The notes: generated from the sequence alone by a model not told the origin. DNA of 64,000 nt from Brevundimonas sp. UBA5936 (GCA_002430835.1 DJDA01000045.1:1-64000); one strand, 5' to 3'. Positions 9,059-18,924 are shown, counted from the first letter of the stretch. A program made the numbers and translations.

Positions 9059-10416
9059 GTGCGCGAATCCTGGTGGTCGACGACGTCGAGGCGAACGTCC
9101 GGCTGCTCGAAGCCAAGCTGACCCTCGAATACTACGACGTGCTCACCTGCCATGACGGCGCGACCGCCATCGCCCTGGCCGGCGCCGAGCAGCCGGACCT
9201 GATCCTGCTGGACGTGATGATGCCGGGCATGGACGGCTTCGAGACCTGTCGCCGGATCAAGGCGGCGGCGGAGACGCGCCATATCCCTGTGGTGCTGGTG
9301 ACGGCGCTGGATGGGCGGCACGACCGGATCAAGGGGCTGGAGGCCGGGGCCGACGACTTCTTATCCAAGCCGCTGGACGACGTGATCTTGATGGCGCGGG
9401 TCCGCAGCCTGACCCGGCTGAAGATGGTCATGGACGAGCTGCGCGAGCGTGAGGAAAGCGGGCGTCGGGTCGGCGTCGACACCGGCGGCGTGGCGCGGCT
9501 CAAGGGGTCTGGCGGGCGTGTGCTGATCGTCGACGACAACACGCTTCAGGCTCAGGTGATGGCGCAGGAACTGTCGCGAGAACACCGCCCCCTGATCGAG
9601 CCTTCCGCCGAGGCGGGGCTGGAGACGGCGCGCGGTCCGGTCGATCTGGTGATCGTCAACATCACGTCCGAGCGGTTCGACGGCTTGCGTCTGATCGCCC
9701 AGCTTCGTTCCAAGGAGCCGACGCGGCGCCTGCCTGTTCTGGCCGTGGTGGAGACCCAGGACCGGCCGCGCCTGCTCAAGGCGCTGGAACTGGGCGCGCA
9801 CGACCTGCTGATCCGTCCCATCGATCCCGAAGAACTGGCGGCGCGGGTGCGAACCCAGGTGCGGCGCAAGCGTTACGGCGACTTCCTGCGCGAGAAGCTG
9901 GACCACAATCTGGAGATGGCGGTCACCGACCCCCTGACCGGCCTGCACAACCGTCGCTACATGAACGGCCAGTTGGACGCCCTGGTGGCGCGCGCCAATC
10001 GCGGCGGCGATCCGGTGGCGGTGCTGGTGCTGGACATCGACCACTTCAAGGCGGTCAACGACAGCCTGGGCCACGACGCGGGCGATGAGGTGCTGCGCGA
10101 GTTTTCGGTGCGGCTGGCGACCAATGTGCGGGCCGTGGACCTGCCGTGCCGGTTCGGCGGCGAAGAGTTCGTGGTGGTCATGCCCGGCACGACGCTGGAG
10201 GACGCCCATCGCATCGCCGAGCGGATTCGTCGCGATGTCGGCGCCTCGGCCTTCCGCATCCTGGGCGGTGAGCCGTTGAGCATCACCGTCTCGGTCGGAG
10301 TGGCGGCGACCTGGGGGGCGGACGACACGCCGGCTTCCCTGCTGAAGCGCGCCGACGAAGGCGTCTATGAGGCCAAGAAGGCCGGCCGTAATCGGGTGGT
10401 GGCGCGCGCCGCCTGA
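9055..10416 (+). CDS. pleD: Response regulator diguanylate cyclase PleD
   Basis: A 453-aa protein with REC-REC-GGDEF architecture. REC1 carries phosphoacceptor Asp53 ([10 protein letters not shown]). REC2 (about 150-275) has lost the acceptor, Asn replacing Asp in [10 protein letters not shown], as expected for a dimerisation adaptor. The GGDEF domain (about 290-450) has the active GGEEF variant and an RAVD inhibitory c-di-GMP site just upstream, implying product inhibition. In Caulobacter it makes c-di-GMP at the stalked pole during the swarmer-to-stalked transition. Translationally coupled to divK. Confidence 0.95.
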   Translation: MSARILVVDDVEANVRLLEAKLTLEYYDVLTCHDGATAIALAGAEQPDLILLDVMMPGMDGFETCRRIKAAAETRHIPVVLVTALDGRHDRIKGLEAGADDFLSKPLDDVILMARVRSLTRLKMVMDELREREESGRRVGVDTGGVARLKGSGGRVLIVDDNTLQAQVMAQELSREHRPLIEPSAEAGLETARGPVDLVIVNITSERFDGLRLIAQLRSKEPTRRLPVLAVVETQDRPRLLKALELGAHDLLIRPIDPEELAARVRTQVRRKRYGDFLREKLDHNLEMAVTDPLTGLHNRRYMNGQLDALVARANRGGDPVAVLVLDIDHFKAVNDSLGHDAGDEVLREFSVRLATNVRAVDLPCRFGGEEFVVVMPGTTLEDAHRIAERIRRDVGASAFRILGGEPLSITVSVGVAATWGADDTPASLLKRADEGVYEAKKAGRNRVVARAA

Positions 10417-10446
10417 CGCTTCTGTCGTCGCATTACCGACAACGAA

Positions 10447-10474
10447 AAACGCCCGGTCCTGCGACCGGGCGTTT
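10447..10474. terminator. Bidirectional terminator between pleD and rpmG
   Basis: A 12-bp stem (10447-10458 with 10463-10474) with a CTGC loop. On the minus strand it is followed by five Ts, favouring rpmG termination; on the plus strand the T-run is shorter. Confidence 0.8.
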
Positions 10475-10508
10475 CGATTCTTGCAGGTTCAAGCGGAGGG
10501 CTAAGCCC

Positions 10509-10676
<168 letters not shown>

Positions 10677-10802
10677 CGGAAGTACCTTTGCGACGGCGAA
10701 AGCCGCATGAAACGAGAGGCGCGGAACATACTCAGGACGGGCCCAAAGTCAACGGTTTCGATGTCGCGTTGAGCGCCGCCGCAGAAGCGCTAGTGTTTCG
10801 AC

Positions 10803-11417
10803 ATGAAAACGCCCCACTTCAAGCCCGCCCGCGCCCTGTCCGTCGCCGCCATTGCGGTTGGATTGACCCTGTCCGCCTGCTCGTCTGAGCCTGCGACGCC
10901 CGCCGCAACGGCCGATGCAGCCCCGGCCACGGCCCAGGACGCCTTCTTCGCCAATCTGACCGAACTGTGCGGCCAGCGCTTTGAGGGCAAGGTCGTCACG
11001 ACCGAGGCCGCCGACTCGGACTTCGTCGGCAAGCGCCTGCTGATGCATGTGCGCGACTGCTCGAAGGATGAGATTCGCATTCCCTTCTGGGTCGGCGAAG
11101 ACCGCTCGCGCACCTGGGTCGTGACCCGCACCGAATCGGGCCTGCGCCTGAAGCACGATCACCGACAGCCGGACGGCAAGACCGATCCGCTGCACTGGTA
11201 TGGTGGCGATACTGCGAGCGAAGGCACGGCCGAGCGTCAGGAATTCCCGGTCGATCAGGAATCCATCGACCTGTTCAACGCACAGAACGCCTCGGTCTCC
11301 ACGACCAACGTCTGGGCGATGGAGGTCCACCCGGGCAAGACGTTCACCTATGAGCTGCGCCGCCCGAACCGCCACTTCCAGGTCGATTTCGACCTGACCA
11401 AGCCGGTCGCGGAATAG
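10803..11417 (+). CDS. Conserved lipoprotein of unknown function
   Basis: A 204-aa protein with a type II signal peptide: basic N-terminus, hydrophobic helix, and lipobox LSAC at about residues 23-26, followed by an Ala/Pro/Thr-rich linker to about residue 45. The mature domain has RLLMHVRDCSKDEIRIPFWVGEDRSRTW and HDHRQPDGKTDPLHWYGG and a C-terminal strand-rich tail, with two cysteines (in TELCGQ and RDCSKD) that could form a disulfide. I recognise no characterised family. It is probably an outer- or inner-membrane-anchored periplasmic protein; convergent with the Nudix gene. Confidence 0.75.
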   Translation: MKTPHFKPARALSVAAIAVGLTLSACSSEPATPAATADAAPATAQDAFFANLTELCGQRFEGKVVTTEAADSDFVGKRLLMHVRDCSKDEIRIPFWVGEDRSRTWVVTRTESGLRLKHDHRQPDGKTDPLHWYGGDTASEGTAERQEFPVDQESIDLFNAQNASVSTTNVWAMEVHPGKTFTYELRRPNRHFQVDFDLTKPVAE

Positions 11418-11435
11418 GACGAAAAGGCCGCTGCG

Positions 11436-12143
11436 TCAGTCCTGATGGTCGATGACGTGGCGGCCGCGCACCATGTGGACGAAGGGCAGGGGACGTTGCG
11501 GCGTCTCCAGCCGCCCGGCGACCTCGCCCAGCACGAAGCGGGTGATGGCGGGCACGTCCAGCGCCTGCGCCTCATCCAGCGGAATCCAGGCGATCTCGTC
11601 CAGTTCGCCTGAGCCTTCGATGCGGTCGGGATCGCGCAGGGCCTCGACCGGGGCCATGAAGAATCGGGCGTCGAACCGACGCGTGCGGCCCGGCGGGGTG
11701 ATGGCGCGCGCCACATAGGACAGGACCGACAGATCGGGCAGGGCGCCTGCCTGACGATACTCCCGCCACGGTCCGGCGACCGAGGCGGGGGGCGCCGAAC
11801 GGCCCAGGATCAGGCCGGTTTCCTCAAACGTCTCGCGCACGGCAGCCAGAGCCAGGGCGCGGGCGCGGCGGGCGGGCATCTCCGCTTCCAGCCTGCGCGC
11901 GGCGTCATGCGACAGGGCGCCGTCGTCGGCGGCGTTGAAATCCGCCCGTTCGATACGGCCGCCCGGAAACACCCACTTCGACGCCATGAAGACATGGCCC
12001 GGCGCCCGGCGGCCCATCAGCACCTCGGGGCGCCTGGCGTCGCGGGTCAGGATCAGGGTCGCCGCGTCCTTGGGACGTTGAGCGCCGCCGACACGGGGCG
12101 CGTCGGCCAGGTCTTGGGCTGCGTCGAAGGGGCGGGGGGTCAT
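11436..12143 (-). CDS. Nudix hydrolase (NUDT19/CoA-diphosphatase-like subgroup)
   Basis: A 235-aa Nudix protein. The catalytic helix is present as AAVRETFEETGLIL around residue 105 (REx2EExGx), and a GGRIERADF segment about 30 residues earlier supplies the leading glycines. The long spacer between these, containing the LEAEMPARRARALA helix, resembles the NUDT19/NUDT7 branch that includes coenzyme A and acyl-CoA diphosphatases. The substrate cannot be fixed from sequence. An N-terminal Pro/Ala-rich leader of about 25 residues precedes TLILTRDARRPEVLMGRR. Confidence 0.85.
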   Translation of the reverse strand: MTPRPFDAAQDLADAPRVGGAQRPKDAATLILTRDARRPEVLMGRRAPGHVFMASKWVFPGGRIERADFNAADDGALSHDAARRLEAEMPARRARALALAAVRETFEETGLILGRSAPPASVAGPWREYRQAGALPDLSVLSYVARAITPPGRTRRFDARFFMAPVEALRDPDRIEGSGELDEIAWIPLDEAQALDVPAITRFVLGEVAGRLETPQRPLPFVHMVRGRHVIDHQD

Positions 12144-12157
12144 CGCAAAAACTCCTG

Positions 12158-12309
12158 CCTTCTCCCCATCGGGGGAGAAGGTGGCTCGCGGAGCGAGACG
12201 GATGAGGGGGACGCTTGCTGCGTCCTCAACGTCTGTCGTCCTGCGTGCGGATACAGCCCCCTCATCCGAGCGCCTCCGGCGCCCACCTTCTCCCTCGAGG
12301 GGAGAAGGG
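12158..12309. repeat. Nested palindromic intergenic repeat, family A, copy 1
   Basis: Both ends are small hairpins of the CCTTCTCCCC / GGGGAGAAGG type. Inside them, the left half (GGTGGC ... CGGATGAGGGGG) and the right half (CCCCCTCATCCG ... GCCCACC) are inverted copies, so the whole forms a long cruciform. The centre (about 12217-12258) is not shared with the second copy. It lies between the Nudix and RNase R genes (same strand). Related copies: 21111-21277 and a short one at 24345-24367. Confidence 0.85.
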
Positions 12310-12321
12310 ACGTGATATTCC

Positions 12322-14637
12322 TCACCGCCGCTTGCCCTTTCGGACGCCTTTCAGGCCGCCGGAAGGCTTGGCGCCGTTGCGGGGCTTGGGACCGCCGGGG
12401 CGGCCTTTGCCACGCTTGGGCGGGCCGTCTCCACCGCGTCCGCGCATGCCGTAGCGCGGGGCCGGGGCGTTGGGATCGCGCGGGTCCGGTTCGGACAGCA
12501 TTTCTAGCACCAGACCGCCGGTGACGGGGGTGGCCTCCATCAGCCGCACCTCGACGCGGCGGCCCAGCGGGAACCGCTTGCCGGTGCGCTCGCCGACCAG
12601 AGCGTGGGCGCGGTCGTCGTGGGTGAAGTATTCGTCGCCCAGCGTCGAGACGGGGACCAGGCCGTCGGCGCCCGTCTCGTCCAGCCGGATGAACAGGCCG
12701 AAGCGGGTCACGCCGGTGATACGGCCGCTGAAGGTCGCGCCGACGTGCTCTTCAAGGAAGGCGGCGATGTAGCGATCCATTGCATCGCGCTCGGCGGCCA
12801 TGGAGCGACGCTCGGTTTCGGTGACATGATCGGCGATGCCGCCCAGTTCGGCGATCTCGCGGTCGGTCAGGCCGTCCGAGCCCAGCTTCAGCCCCCGGAT
12901 CAGCCCGCGATGGACGATCAGGTCGGAATAGCGCCGGATCGGCGAGGTGAAGTGGGCGTAGCGGTCCAGATGCAGACCGAAGTGGCCGACGTTCTCGGGG
13001 CTGTAGATCGCCTGCATCTGGGTGCGCAGGACGACTTCGTTGACGACCTCGGCGTGCGGAGTGTCGCGGGTCTCTTCCAGCAGCTTGTTGAAGCGTTTGG
13101 TGTTCGGCGCCTCGCCCTTGTTCCAGGGCTTGCCGATGGTGTGCAGGAAGTCGGCCAGGTTGAAGATCTTCTCCTGGCTGGGCGTGTCGTGAACGCGATA
13201 GATCAGCGGCGTGTGCGTCTTTTCCAGCGTCTCGGCGGCGCAGACGTTGGCCTGGATCATCATCTCTTCGATCAGGCGATGGGCCTCCAGCGACTTGCGC
13301 GGCTCGATGCCGGCGATGCCGCCGTCGGGCGACATGATGATGCGGCGCTCGGGGCTTTCGATGGCCAGGGGGCTGCGGCGCTCGCGGCCCTTCAGCATGG
13401 TGCGATAGGCGTTCCACAGCGGATAGAGGATCGCCTCCATGATCGGCCCGGTGGCGTCGTCGAGCAGGCCGTCGATGGCCGACTGCGCCTGTTCGTAGGA
13501 CAGCTTGGCGTGGCTGCGCATCAGGCCGCGCGTGAACTTGTGCCCGGTCTTGCGGCCGTCCTTGTCAAAGACCATGCGCACGGCCATGCAGGCGCGGTTC
13601 TCGCCCTGCTTCAGGCTGCACAGGCCGTTGGACAGCACCTCGGGCAGCATGGGCTCGACCCGGTCAGGGAAGTAGGTCGAGTTGCCCTTGGCTCGCGCCT
13701 CGCGGTCCAGCGCCGTGTTCGGGCGCACATAGGCGGCGACGTCGGCGATGGCGACCCAGACGATCCAGCCGCCGTCGTTCTTGGGGTCTTGGTCGCGCTC
13801 GGCATAGACGGCGTCGTCGTGGTCGCGCGCGTCGGCCGGGTCGATGGTGATGAAGGGGACGTGGCGCAGGTCTTCGCGTCCCTTCAGCGTCGGGACGGCC
13901 TGATCCTCGGCCTCGCGCTCTACCGCGTCAGAGAAGCCGGTCGGCACCCCGTGGGCGTGGATGGCGATGATGGAGGCGGCGCGCGGGTCGTCCTCGCGGC
14001 CGATGTTCTCCAGGATCTTGCCGCGCTTGGGGCCATAGCGATGCTCGCCCTTCTCGACGGCGGCCAGCACCAGATCGCCGTCGCGCAGGTCCGCCGTCTG
14101 GGCGGCGGGCACCAGCAACACGTCCTTGGAGCGCTTGTCGACCGGCTCGACCCGCGTCTCGCGCGCTGATTTTCGAATGACGCCCAGCACGCGGTCGGTT
14201 CCGGCGTCCAGCCGCTTGACCAGACGCGCCTCCCAACCTTCGACGCCCCGGCTGAACTTGACCAGCAGGCGGTCGCCCATGCCGGGCGCCGGGCCGCGCC
14301 CTTCCCGGTCGGGCATCAGGACGGCGCGCGGCGCGTCCTCACTGCTCTTGACCAGTTCGACATACAGCTCGCCGTCAGCGTCGCGATCCACGACATCGAC
14401 CACGCCGACGGGGGGCAGGGCGCCGGCTTCGGAAAAGCCCTTGCGGCCGCGCTTGCCCAGGCGGCCCTCGGCCTCCAGCTCCTTCAGCATGTCGCGCAGG
14501 GCGCGGCGTTCGGCGCCCTTCAGGCCGAAGGCGCGCGCGATGTCGGCCTTTTCAGCTTCTCCGGCCTCGCGCAGGAAGGCGATGAGGGATTCTTTGTCGG
14601 GCAGGCCCGCGACGGGGCGTTTCGGTGTCTTGACCAT
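12322..14637 (-). CDS. rnr: Ribonuclease R
   Basis: A 771-aa 3'-to-5' exoribonuclease that degrades structured RNA. An N-terminal winged-helix (about 15-65) and cold-shock domains precede the RNB catalytic domain, with the Asp cluster DPADARDHDDAVY near residue 260; an S1 domain lies near residue 640 (FSGRITGVTRFGLFIRLDE). The C-terminal ~45 residues are strongly basic and Gly/Pro-rich, as in RNase R. The ATG at 14637 is chosen because it begins MVKTPKRP and domain content starts directly after; the frame stays open upstream but runs antisense into the cystathionine beta-synthase gene. Confidence 0.95.
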   Translation of the reverse strand: MVKTPKRPVAGLPDKESLIAFLREAGEAEKADIARAFGLKGAERRALRDMLKELEAEGRLGKRGRKGFSEAGALPPVGVVDVVDRDADGELYVELVKSSEDAPRAVLMPDREGRGPAPGMGDRLLVKFSRGVEGWEARLVKRLDAGTDRVLGVIRKSARETRVEPVDKRSKDVLLVPAAQTADLRDGDLVLAAVEKGEHRYGPKRGKILENIGREDDPRAASIIAIHAHGVPTGFSDAVEREAEDQAVPTLKGREDLRHVPFITIDPADARDHDDAVYAERDQDPKNDGGWIVWVAIADVAAYVRPNTALDREARAKGNSTYFPDRVEPMLPEVLSNGLCSLKQGENRACMAVRMVFDKDGRKTGHKFTRGLMRSHAKLSYEQAQSAIDGLLDDATGPIMEAILYPLWNAYRTMLKGRERRSPLAIESPERRIIMSPDGGIAGIEPRKSLEAHRLIEEMMIQANVCAAETLEKTHTPLIYRVHDTPSQEKIFNLADFLHTIGKPWNKGEAPNTKRFNKLLEETRDTPHAEVVNEVVLRTQMQAIYSPENVGHFGLHLDRYAHFTSPIRRYSDLIVHRGLIRGLKLGSDGLTDREIAELGGIADHVTETERRSMAAERDAMDRYIAAFLEEHVGATFSGRITGVTRFGLFIRLDETGADGLVPVSTLGDEYFTHDDRAHALVGERTGKRFPLGRRVEVRLMEATPVTGGLVLEMLSEPDPRDPNAPAPRYGMRGRGGDGPPKRGKGRPGGPKPRNGAKPSGGLKGVRKGKRR

Positions 14638-14749
14638 TGCGCCCTTTCTAACGCGCTTCGCGGCGAAAGGGTGAAAACTTGCATGAGTTGACCGCGAGGG
14701 TCGCGACGCCCAGCTTCCCCCTGAAACCCGTGCAACGGAGCCTGCCTTC

Positions 14750-16153
14750 ATGTCGATGACCGACACCCCTGTTCTCAGCCGTCCGGCGAAGACCCTGCTG
14801 GACCTGATCGGCAAGACGCCGATGGTCGAGGTGACGCGGATCGACACCGGCCCCTGCCGTCTGTTCCTGAAGCTGGAAAGCCAGAACCCCGGCGGCTCCA
14901 TCAAGGACCGCATCGCCCTGTCGATGATCGAGGCGGCGGAAAAGCAGGGCTGGCTGAAGCCGGGCGGCACCATCGTCGAGGCCACGGCGGGCAATACGGG
15001 CCTGGCCCTGACCCTGGTCGGCAAGCAGAAGGGCTACAACGTCTTGCTGGTCATCCCCGACAAGATGTCGAAGGAGAAGATCCAGCACCTGCGCGCCATG
15101 GGCGCCGATGTGCGCCTGACTCGATCGGACGTGCCGCACGGCCACCCGGAATACTACACCGACATGGCCGAGCGCCTGGCCCAGCAGATTCCGGGCGGCT
15201 ATTTCGTCAACCAGTTCGCCAACGACGCCAACTCCGAGGCCCACTTCAAGACGACCGGCCCGGAAATCTTCGAGCAGATGGACGGCGACATCGACGCCTT
15301 CGTCGCCGGCATCGGCTCGGGCGGGACGATCACGGGCAATGCGCAATACTTCAAGTCGCAGGGCTCCAAGGCCAAGATCATTCTGGCCGACCCGGTCGGC
15401 TCGGCGCTGGCGGGCCTGATCAATGACGGTGTCGCCGGGCCGGACGGCAGCTATACGGTCGAAGGCATCGGCCAGAACTTCATGCCCGAGACGACGGATC
15501 CCGACCTGATCGACGTCGCCTATTCCATCCCTGACGCCGAGGCGATCGCCACGGTGCGCGAACTGTTGCTGAAGGAGGGCATTCTGGCGGGCTCGTCGTC
15601 GGGCACCCTGATCGCCACGGCCCTGCGCTGGTGCCGCGAACAGACCGAGCCGAAGCGGGTCGTGACCTTCGTCTGCGACACCGGCGCCAAGTATCTGTCC
15701 AAGGTCTACAACGACGCCTGGCTGGCCGATCAGGGCCTGGCCGAGCGCGAACTGCACGGCGACCTGTCGGACCTGATAAACCGCAAATACGCCGCCGGCG
15801 ACGTGGTGGTGATCGGGCCGGAAGACACCCTGGATACCGCCTTCAAGCGGATGCGCGGCGATGGCCTGTCGCAACTGCCGGTCATTCAGGACGGCCGTCT
15901 GGTCGGCATTCTGGATGAAAGCGACATCGTCCACATCATGAACACCGACGAGATCACCCGTCAGGAGCGCTTCGCCAAGCCGGTCGCCTCGGCCATGACG
16001 CGCGATCTGGACACGCTGCAGGTGACGGAATCGCTGGACGCCCTGATCCCGGTCTTTGACCGCGACCGCGTCGCCATCGTGCTGGACGGCGAGACCTTCG
16101 TCGGCCTGATCACCCGCACCGACCTGATCAACCACCTCAGCCTGAACCGGTAA
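14750..16153 (+). CDS. Cystathionine beta-synthase
   Basis: A 467-aa PLP enzyme that condenses serine and homocysteine to cystathionine. The PLP lysine is Lys52 in NPGGSIKDRIA; the GTGGT-like GSGGTITG loop and SSSGT are present. After the catalytic domain (to about 330) come two CBS repeats (about 345-460; SQLPVIQDGRLVGILDESD and VAIVLDGETFVGLITRTD). That domain order distinguishes CBS from cysteine synthase, which lacks the C-terminal pair. The gene is 4 bases upstream of the gamma-lyase gene, forming a reverse transsulfuration operon. Its start is divergent from rnr. Confidence 0.93.
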   Translation: MSMTDTPVLSRPAKTLLDLIGKTPMVEVTRIDTGPCRLFLKLESQNPGGSIKDRIALSMIEAAEKQGWLKPGGTIVEATAGNTGLALTLVGKQKGYNVLLVIPDKMSKEKIQHLRAMGADVRLTRSDVPHGHPEYYTDMAERLAQQIPGGYFVNQFANDANSEAHFKTTGPEIFEQMDGDIDAFVAGIGSGGTITGNAQYFKSQGSKAKIILADPVGSALAGLINDGVAGPDGSYTVEGIGQNFMPETTDPDLIDVAYSIPDAEAIATVRELLLKEGILAGSSSGTLIATALRWCREQTEPKRVVTFVCDTGAKYLSKVYNDAWLADQGLAERELHGDLSDLINRKYAAGDVVVIGPEDTLDTAFKRMRGDGLSQLPVIQDGRLVGILDESDIVHIMNTDEITRQERFAKPVASAMTRDLDTLQVTESLDALIPVFDRDRVAIVLDGETFVGLITRTDLINHLSLNR

Positions 16154-16157
16154 GCCC

Positions 16158-17321
16158 ATGTCTGAACTGAAGAACCGTCAGGGCTTTTCGACCCGCGCCA
16201 TCCATGCGGGCCAGCAGCCGGACCCGACGACGGGCGCGGTGATGACGCCGATCTACGCCACCTCGACCTACGCCCAGGAAAGCCCCGGCGTGAACAAGGG
16301 CTATGAATACGCCCGCGGCAAGAACCCGACGCGCGAGGCGTTTGAGGCCTGCATCGCCGATCTGGAGGGCGGGGTTCAGGCCTTCGGCTTCGGCTCGGGC
16401 ATGGCGGCGACTTCGACGGCGCTGGAACTGCTGGACGCAGGGTCGCACATCATCACCGGCGACGACCTGTATGGCGGCTCGTGGCGGCTGTTCGAGCGGG
16501 TGCGGCGCCGGTCGATGGGGCTGGACTTCAGCTATATCGACCTGACCGACCTGGCGGCGGTCGAGGCGGCGATCACCGACAAGACGCGGATGCTGTGGGT
16601 CGAGACGCCGACCAACCCGCTGATGAAACTGGCCGATATCGAGGCCCTGTCGAAGATCGCCAAGGCGCACAAGCTGATCCTAGTGGTCGACAACACCTTC
16701 GCCACGCCGTGGAGCCAGCAGCCGCTGGCCTTGGGCGCCGACGTGGTCATGCACTCGGCGACCAAATATCTGAACGGCCACTCCGACATCGTCGGCGGGG
16801 TGTTGGTCGCCAAGGACGCCGAGATGGCGACCCAGCTGAAGTTCCTGCAGAACTCCATCGGCGGCGTCATGGGGCCGTTCGACGCCTTCCTGGCCAACCG
16901 GGGCCTGAAGACCCTGGGCCTGCGCATGAAGGCGCACAATGAGAACGCTCTGGCGGTGGCCCGTTGGCTGGAAGACCGAGCTGGCGTGGCCAAGGTCATC
17001 TATCCGGGCCTGGTCAGCCACCCGCAACATGAGCTGGCGGCGCGCCAGATGAACGGCCGTTTCGGCGGCATGGTCACGGTGCTGATCGACGGCGACCTGG
17101 AGCGCACGAAGCGGGTGCTGGAGCGGGTGCAGGTCTTCACCCTGGCGGAGTCTCTGGGCGGCGTGGAAAGCCTGGTGAACCACCCGGCCATCATGACCCA
17201 CGCATCTGTGCCCAAAGAGGTGCGTGAGGCGGGCGGGGTCACCGACAACCTGATCCGCCTGTCGGTCGGGGTCGAGGATATCGACGACCTGATCGCCGAC
17301 CTGGATCAGGCCATCGGCTGA
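16158..17321 (+). CDS. Cystathionine gamma-lyase / trans-sulfuration PLP enzyme
   Basis: A 387-aa Cys/Met metabolism PLP-dependent enzyme. The Schiff-base lysine is Lys203 in HSATKYLNGHSD; YEYARGKNPTRE contains the Tyr/Arg phosphate contacts from the partner subunit. The family also includes cystathionine gamma-synthase and methionine gamma-lyase, which motifs alone do not separate. Its position 4 bases behind cystathionine beta-synthase argues for the lyase, which gives cysteine, 2-oxobutyrate and ammonia. The pair makes cysteine from homocysteine, complementing the cysE route at 25.7 kb. Confidence 0.88.
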   Translation: MSELKNRQGFSTRAIHAGQQPDPTTGAVMTPIYATSTYAQESPGVNKGYEYARGKNPTREAFEACIADLEGGVQAFGFGSGMAATSTALELLDAGSHIITGDDLYGGSWRLFERVRRRSMGLDFSYIDLTDLAAVEAAITDKTRMLWVETPTNPLMKLADIEALSKIAKAHKLILVVDNTFATPWSQQPLALGADVVMHSATKYLNGHSDIVGGVLVAKDAEMATQLKFLQNSIGGVMGPFDAFLANRGLKTLGLRMKAHNENALAVARWLEDRAGVAKVIYPGLVSHPQHELAARQMNGRFGGMVTVLIDGDLERTKRVLERVQVFTLAESLGGVESLVNHPAIMTHASVPKEVREAGGVTDNLIRLSVGVEDIDDLIADLDQAIG

Positions 17322-17334
17322 GACTGATTGAGGC

Positions 17335-17355
17335 GCCGGGGTTCAAATCCCCGGC
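17335..17355. other. 7-bp hairpin between the gamma-lyase and MscS genes
   Basis: GCCGGGG-TTCAAAT-CCCCGGC forms a 7-bp stem with a 7-base loop that happens to look like a tRNA T-arm. There is no T-run, no anticodon arm and no CCA, so it is neither a clear terminator nor a tRNA. It may be a weak transcript-ending or mRNA-stability element. Confidence 0.4.
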
Positions 17356-17376
17356 AGGCCTGCCTAGGCTGGCGTC

Positions 17377-18615
17377 ATGTTTGATTTTGTCGCCATGCGT
17401 GATCGCCTGGCGGAGTTCCCGATCGCGGAGATGCTGATCGGGCTCTGTCTTCTCGTCCTAGTCGCCTTTATCGCGGACTTTGTGGTCCGCCGCATCCTGA
17501 CCCGGTTGATCCTGCGGATCGTCGGTCGGGCGGTGCATGATCTCGACGTGCTGCTGCGCCCTGTGGTGCGCAGCTTCACCCGCGTCGTGCCCGCCATCAT
17601 CATCCATCAGGGCGTCAGCGGCGTGCCGCATCTGGCGACTGGCTTCGTCACCCTGGTCCAGAACGTGGCCGGGGCCTTCATGATCGTGGCCGTGGCCATC
17701 GGCATCGGCGCGGGCCTGGATATGGCCAACGCCCTCTACGCCCGCTCGCCGCGCGCGCATCGCCGCAGCATCAAGGGCTATCTGCAGGTTCTGAAGATCG
17801 TCATCTACGCCATCGCCACCATTCTGGTGATCGCGGCCCTGATCGACCGGTCGCCGCTGCTGTTGCTATCGGGGCTGGGTGCGCTGGCGGCGGTGCTGAT
17901 GCTGGTGTTCAAGGACACCATCCTGTCGCTGGTGGCGTCGGTTCAGCTGAACTCCAACGACATGCTGCGCGTCGGCGACTGGATCGAGATGCCCCAGGTC
18001 AACGCCGATGGCGACGTCATCGACATCGCCCTGCACACGGTGAAGGTCCAGAACTGGGACAAGACCATCACCACCATCCCGACGTGGCGACTGATCAGCG
18101 AATCCTACCGCAACTGGCGCGGCATGCAGGACAGCGGCGGGCGCCGCATCAAGCGGTCCCTGCTGATCGACCAGACCAGTGCGCGCTTCCTGACCGAGGC
18201 CGAGCGCGAGCGGATGCGGCGCTTCCTGCTGATCGACGACTACCTGGCCGACAAGAGCGCCGAAATGGCGGACTGGAACGCCAAGCTGGTCGAGGCCGGA
18301 CGCGATCCGGTCAATATGCGGCGTTCGACTAACATCGGCGCCTTCCGCGCCTATGTGCAGAACTATCTGGAGAACCATCCGCGCATCCGTCAGGACATGA
18401 CGCTGCTGGTGCGCCAGATGCAGCCGACGGAGACGGGCCTGCCGCTGGAGATTTACGCCTTCACCGCCACCGTGGCCTGGGCCGAGTATGAGGCGATCCA
18501 GGCGGACATCTTCGATCACCTGCTGGCGATCCTGCCTGAGTTCGATCTGCGCCTGTTCCAGTCGCCCAGCGGGGCGGACTTCGTCCAGCTGCGGCGGCCC
18601 TCGCTGGCGGCCTAG
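17377..18615 (+). CDS. MscS-family mechanosensitive channel (YbdG/MscM-like)
   Basis: A 412-aa inner-membrane protein. Five hydrophobic segments are visible to about residue 185, the last running into the pore helix LLSGLGALAAVLMLVFKDTILSL (glycine/alanine-rich as in TM3 of MscS). The beta domain has the conserved GDVIDIALHTVKVQNWDKT, then a cytoplasmic cage domain. Length and the VQNWDKTITTIPT motif match the E. coli YbdG subgroup, which opens at low tension during osmotic down-shock. It is monocistronic, bounded by the hairpin at 17335 and a terminator. Confidence 0.9.
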   Translation: MFDFVAMRDRLAEFPIAEMLIGLCLLVLVAFIADFVVRRILTRLILRIVGRAVHDLDVLLRPVVRSFTRVVPAIIIHQGVSGVPHLATGFVTLVQNVAGAFMIVAVAIGIGAGLDMANALYARSPRAHRRSIKGYLQVLKIVIYAIATILVIAALIDRSPLLLLSGLGALAAVLMLVFKDTILSLVASVQLNSNDMLRVGDWIEMPQVNADGDVIDIALHTVKVQNWDKTITTIPTWRLISESYRNWRGMQDSGGRRIKRSLLIDQTSARFLTEAERERMRRFLLIDDYLADKSAEMADWNAKLVEAGRDPVNMRRSTNIGAFRAYVQNYLENHPRIRQDMTLLVRQMQPTETGLPLEIYAFTATVAWAEYEAIQADIFDHLLAILPEFDLRLFQSPSGADFVQLRRPSLAA

Positions 18616-18625
18616 GGGCAAAAGA

Positions 18626-18657
18626 AAAGCGCGCAGAGGGCGACCCCTGCGCGCTTT
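18626..18657. terminator. Terminator after the MscS-family gene
   Basis: An 11-bp stem (18626-18636 with 18647-18657) extended by inner GGG/CCC pairing. The A-rich 5' arm gives a T-rich tail on both strands, so it may also stop readthrough from the convergent cold-shock gene. Confidence 0.8.
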
Positions 18658-18711
18658 AAATCCTGTCATCGTCGGCCCGTCATTGCTGACGCGGCCGGCG
18701 ATGGAGCCGGA

Positions 18712-18924
18712 TCAGCCTTCGGTCTTCAGTTGACCAGCCGATTCCTTGCCCGAGCGACGGTCGCGCTCGATTTCGTAGGAAACCTTTTGGTTTTCGTCCA
18801 GGCCGCGCAGGCCGGCTTGCTCAACAGCCGAGATGTGGACGAAGACGTCCTTGCCGCCGTCGTCCGGCTGGATGAAGCCGTAGCCCTTGGTGGAGTTGAA
18901 CCATTTAACAGTGCCGGTAGCCAT
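18712..18924 (-). CDS. Cold-shock domain protein
   Basis: A 70-aa single cold-shock domain with both RNA-binding motifs, KGYGFI (RNP1) and VFVHIS (RNP2). Such proteins melt RNA secondary structure. In the family the C-terminus is variable; here it is [13 protein letters not shown]. The 5' leader to the next gene upstream (19094) is about 170 bases without another gene, consistent with the long structured leaders of many csp genes. Several paralogues are normal in Caulobacterales, so a specific csp letter is not assigned. Confidence 0.96.
   Translation of the reverse strand: MATGTVKWFNSTKGYGFIQPDDGGKDVFVHISAVEQAGLRGLDENQKVSYEIERDRRSGKESAGQLKTEG

Noticed and set aside
12604..14169. Long plus-strand open frame opposite the RNase R gene
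   Set aside because: Low-complexity Arg/Gly/Ala composition, no start context, fully explained by rnr on the other strand.
17335..17355. T-arm-like hairpin suggesting a tRNA or tRNA fragment
   Set aside because: Only the T-arm resemblance exists; no D-arm, anticodon arm or acceptor pairing fits around it.
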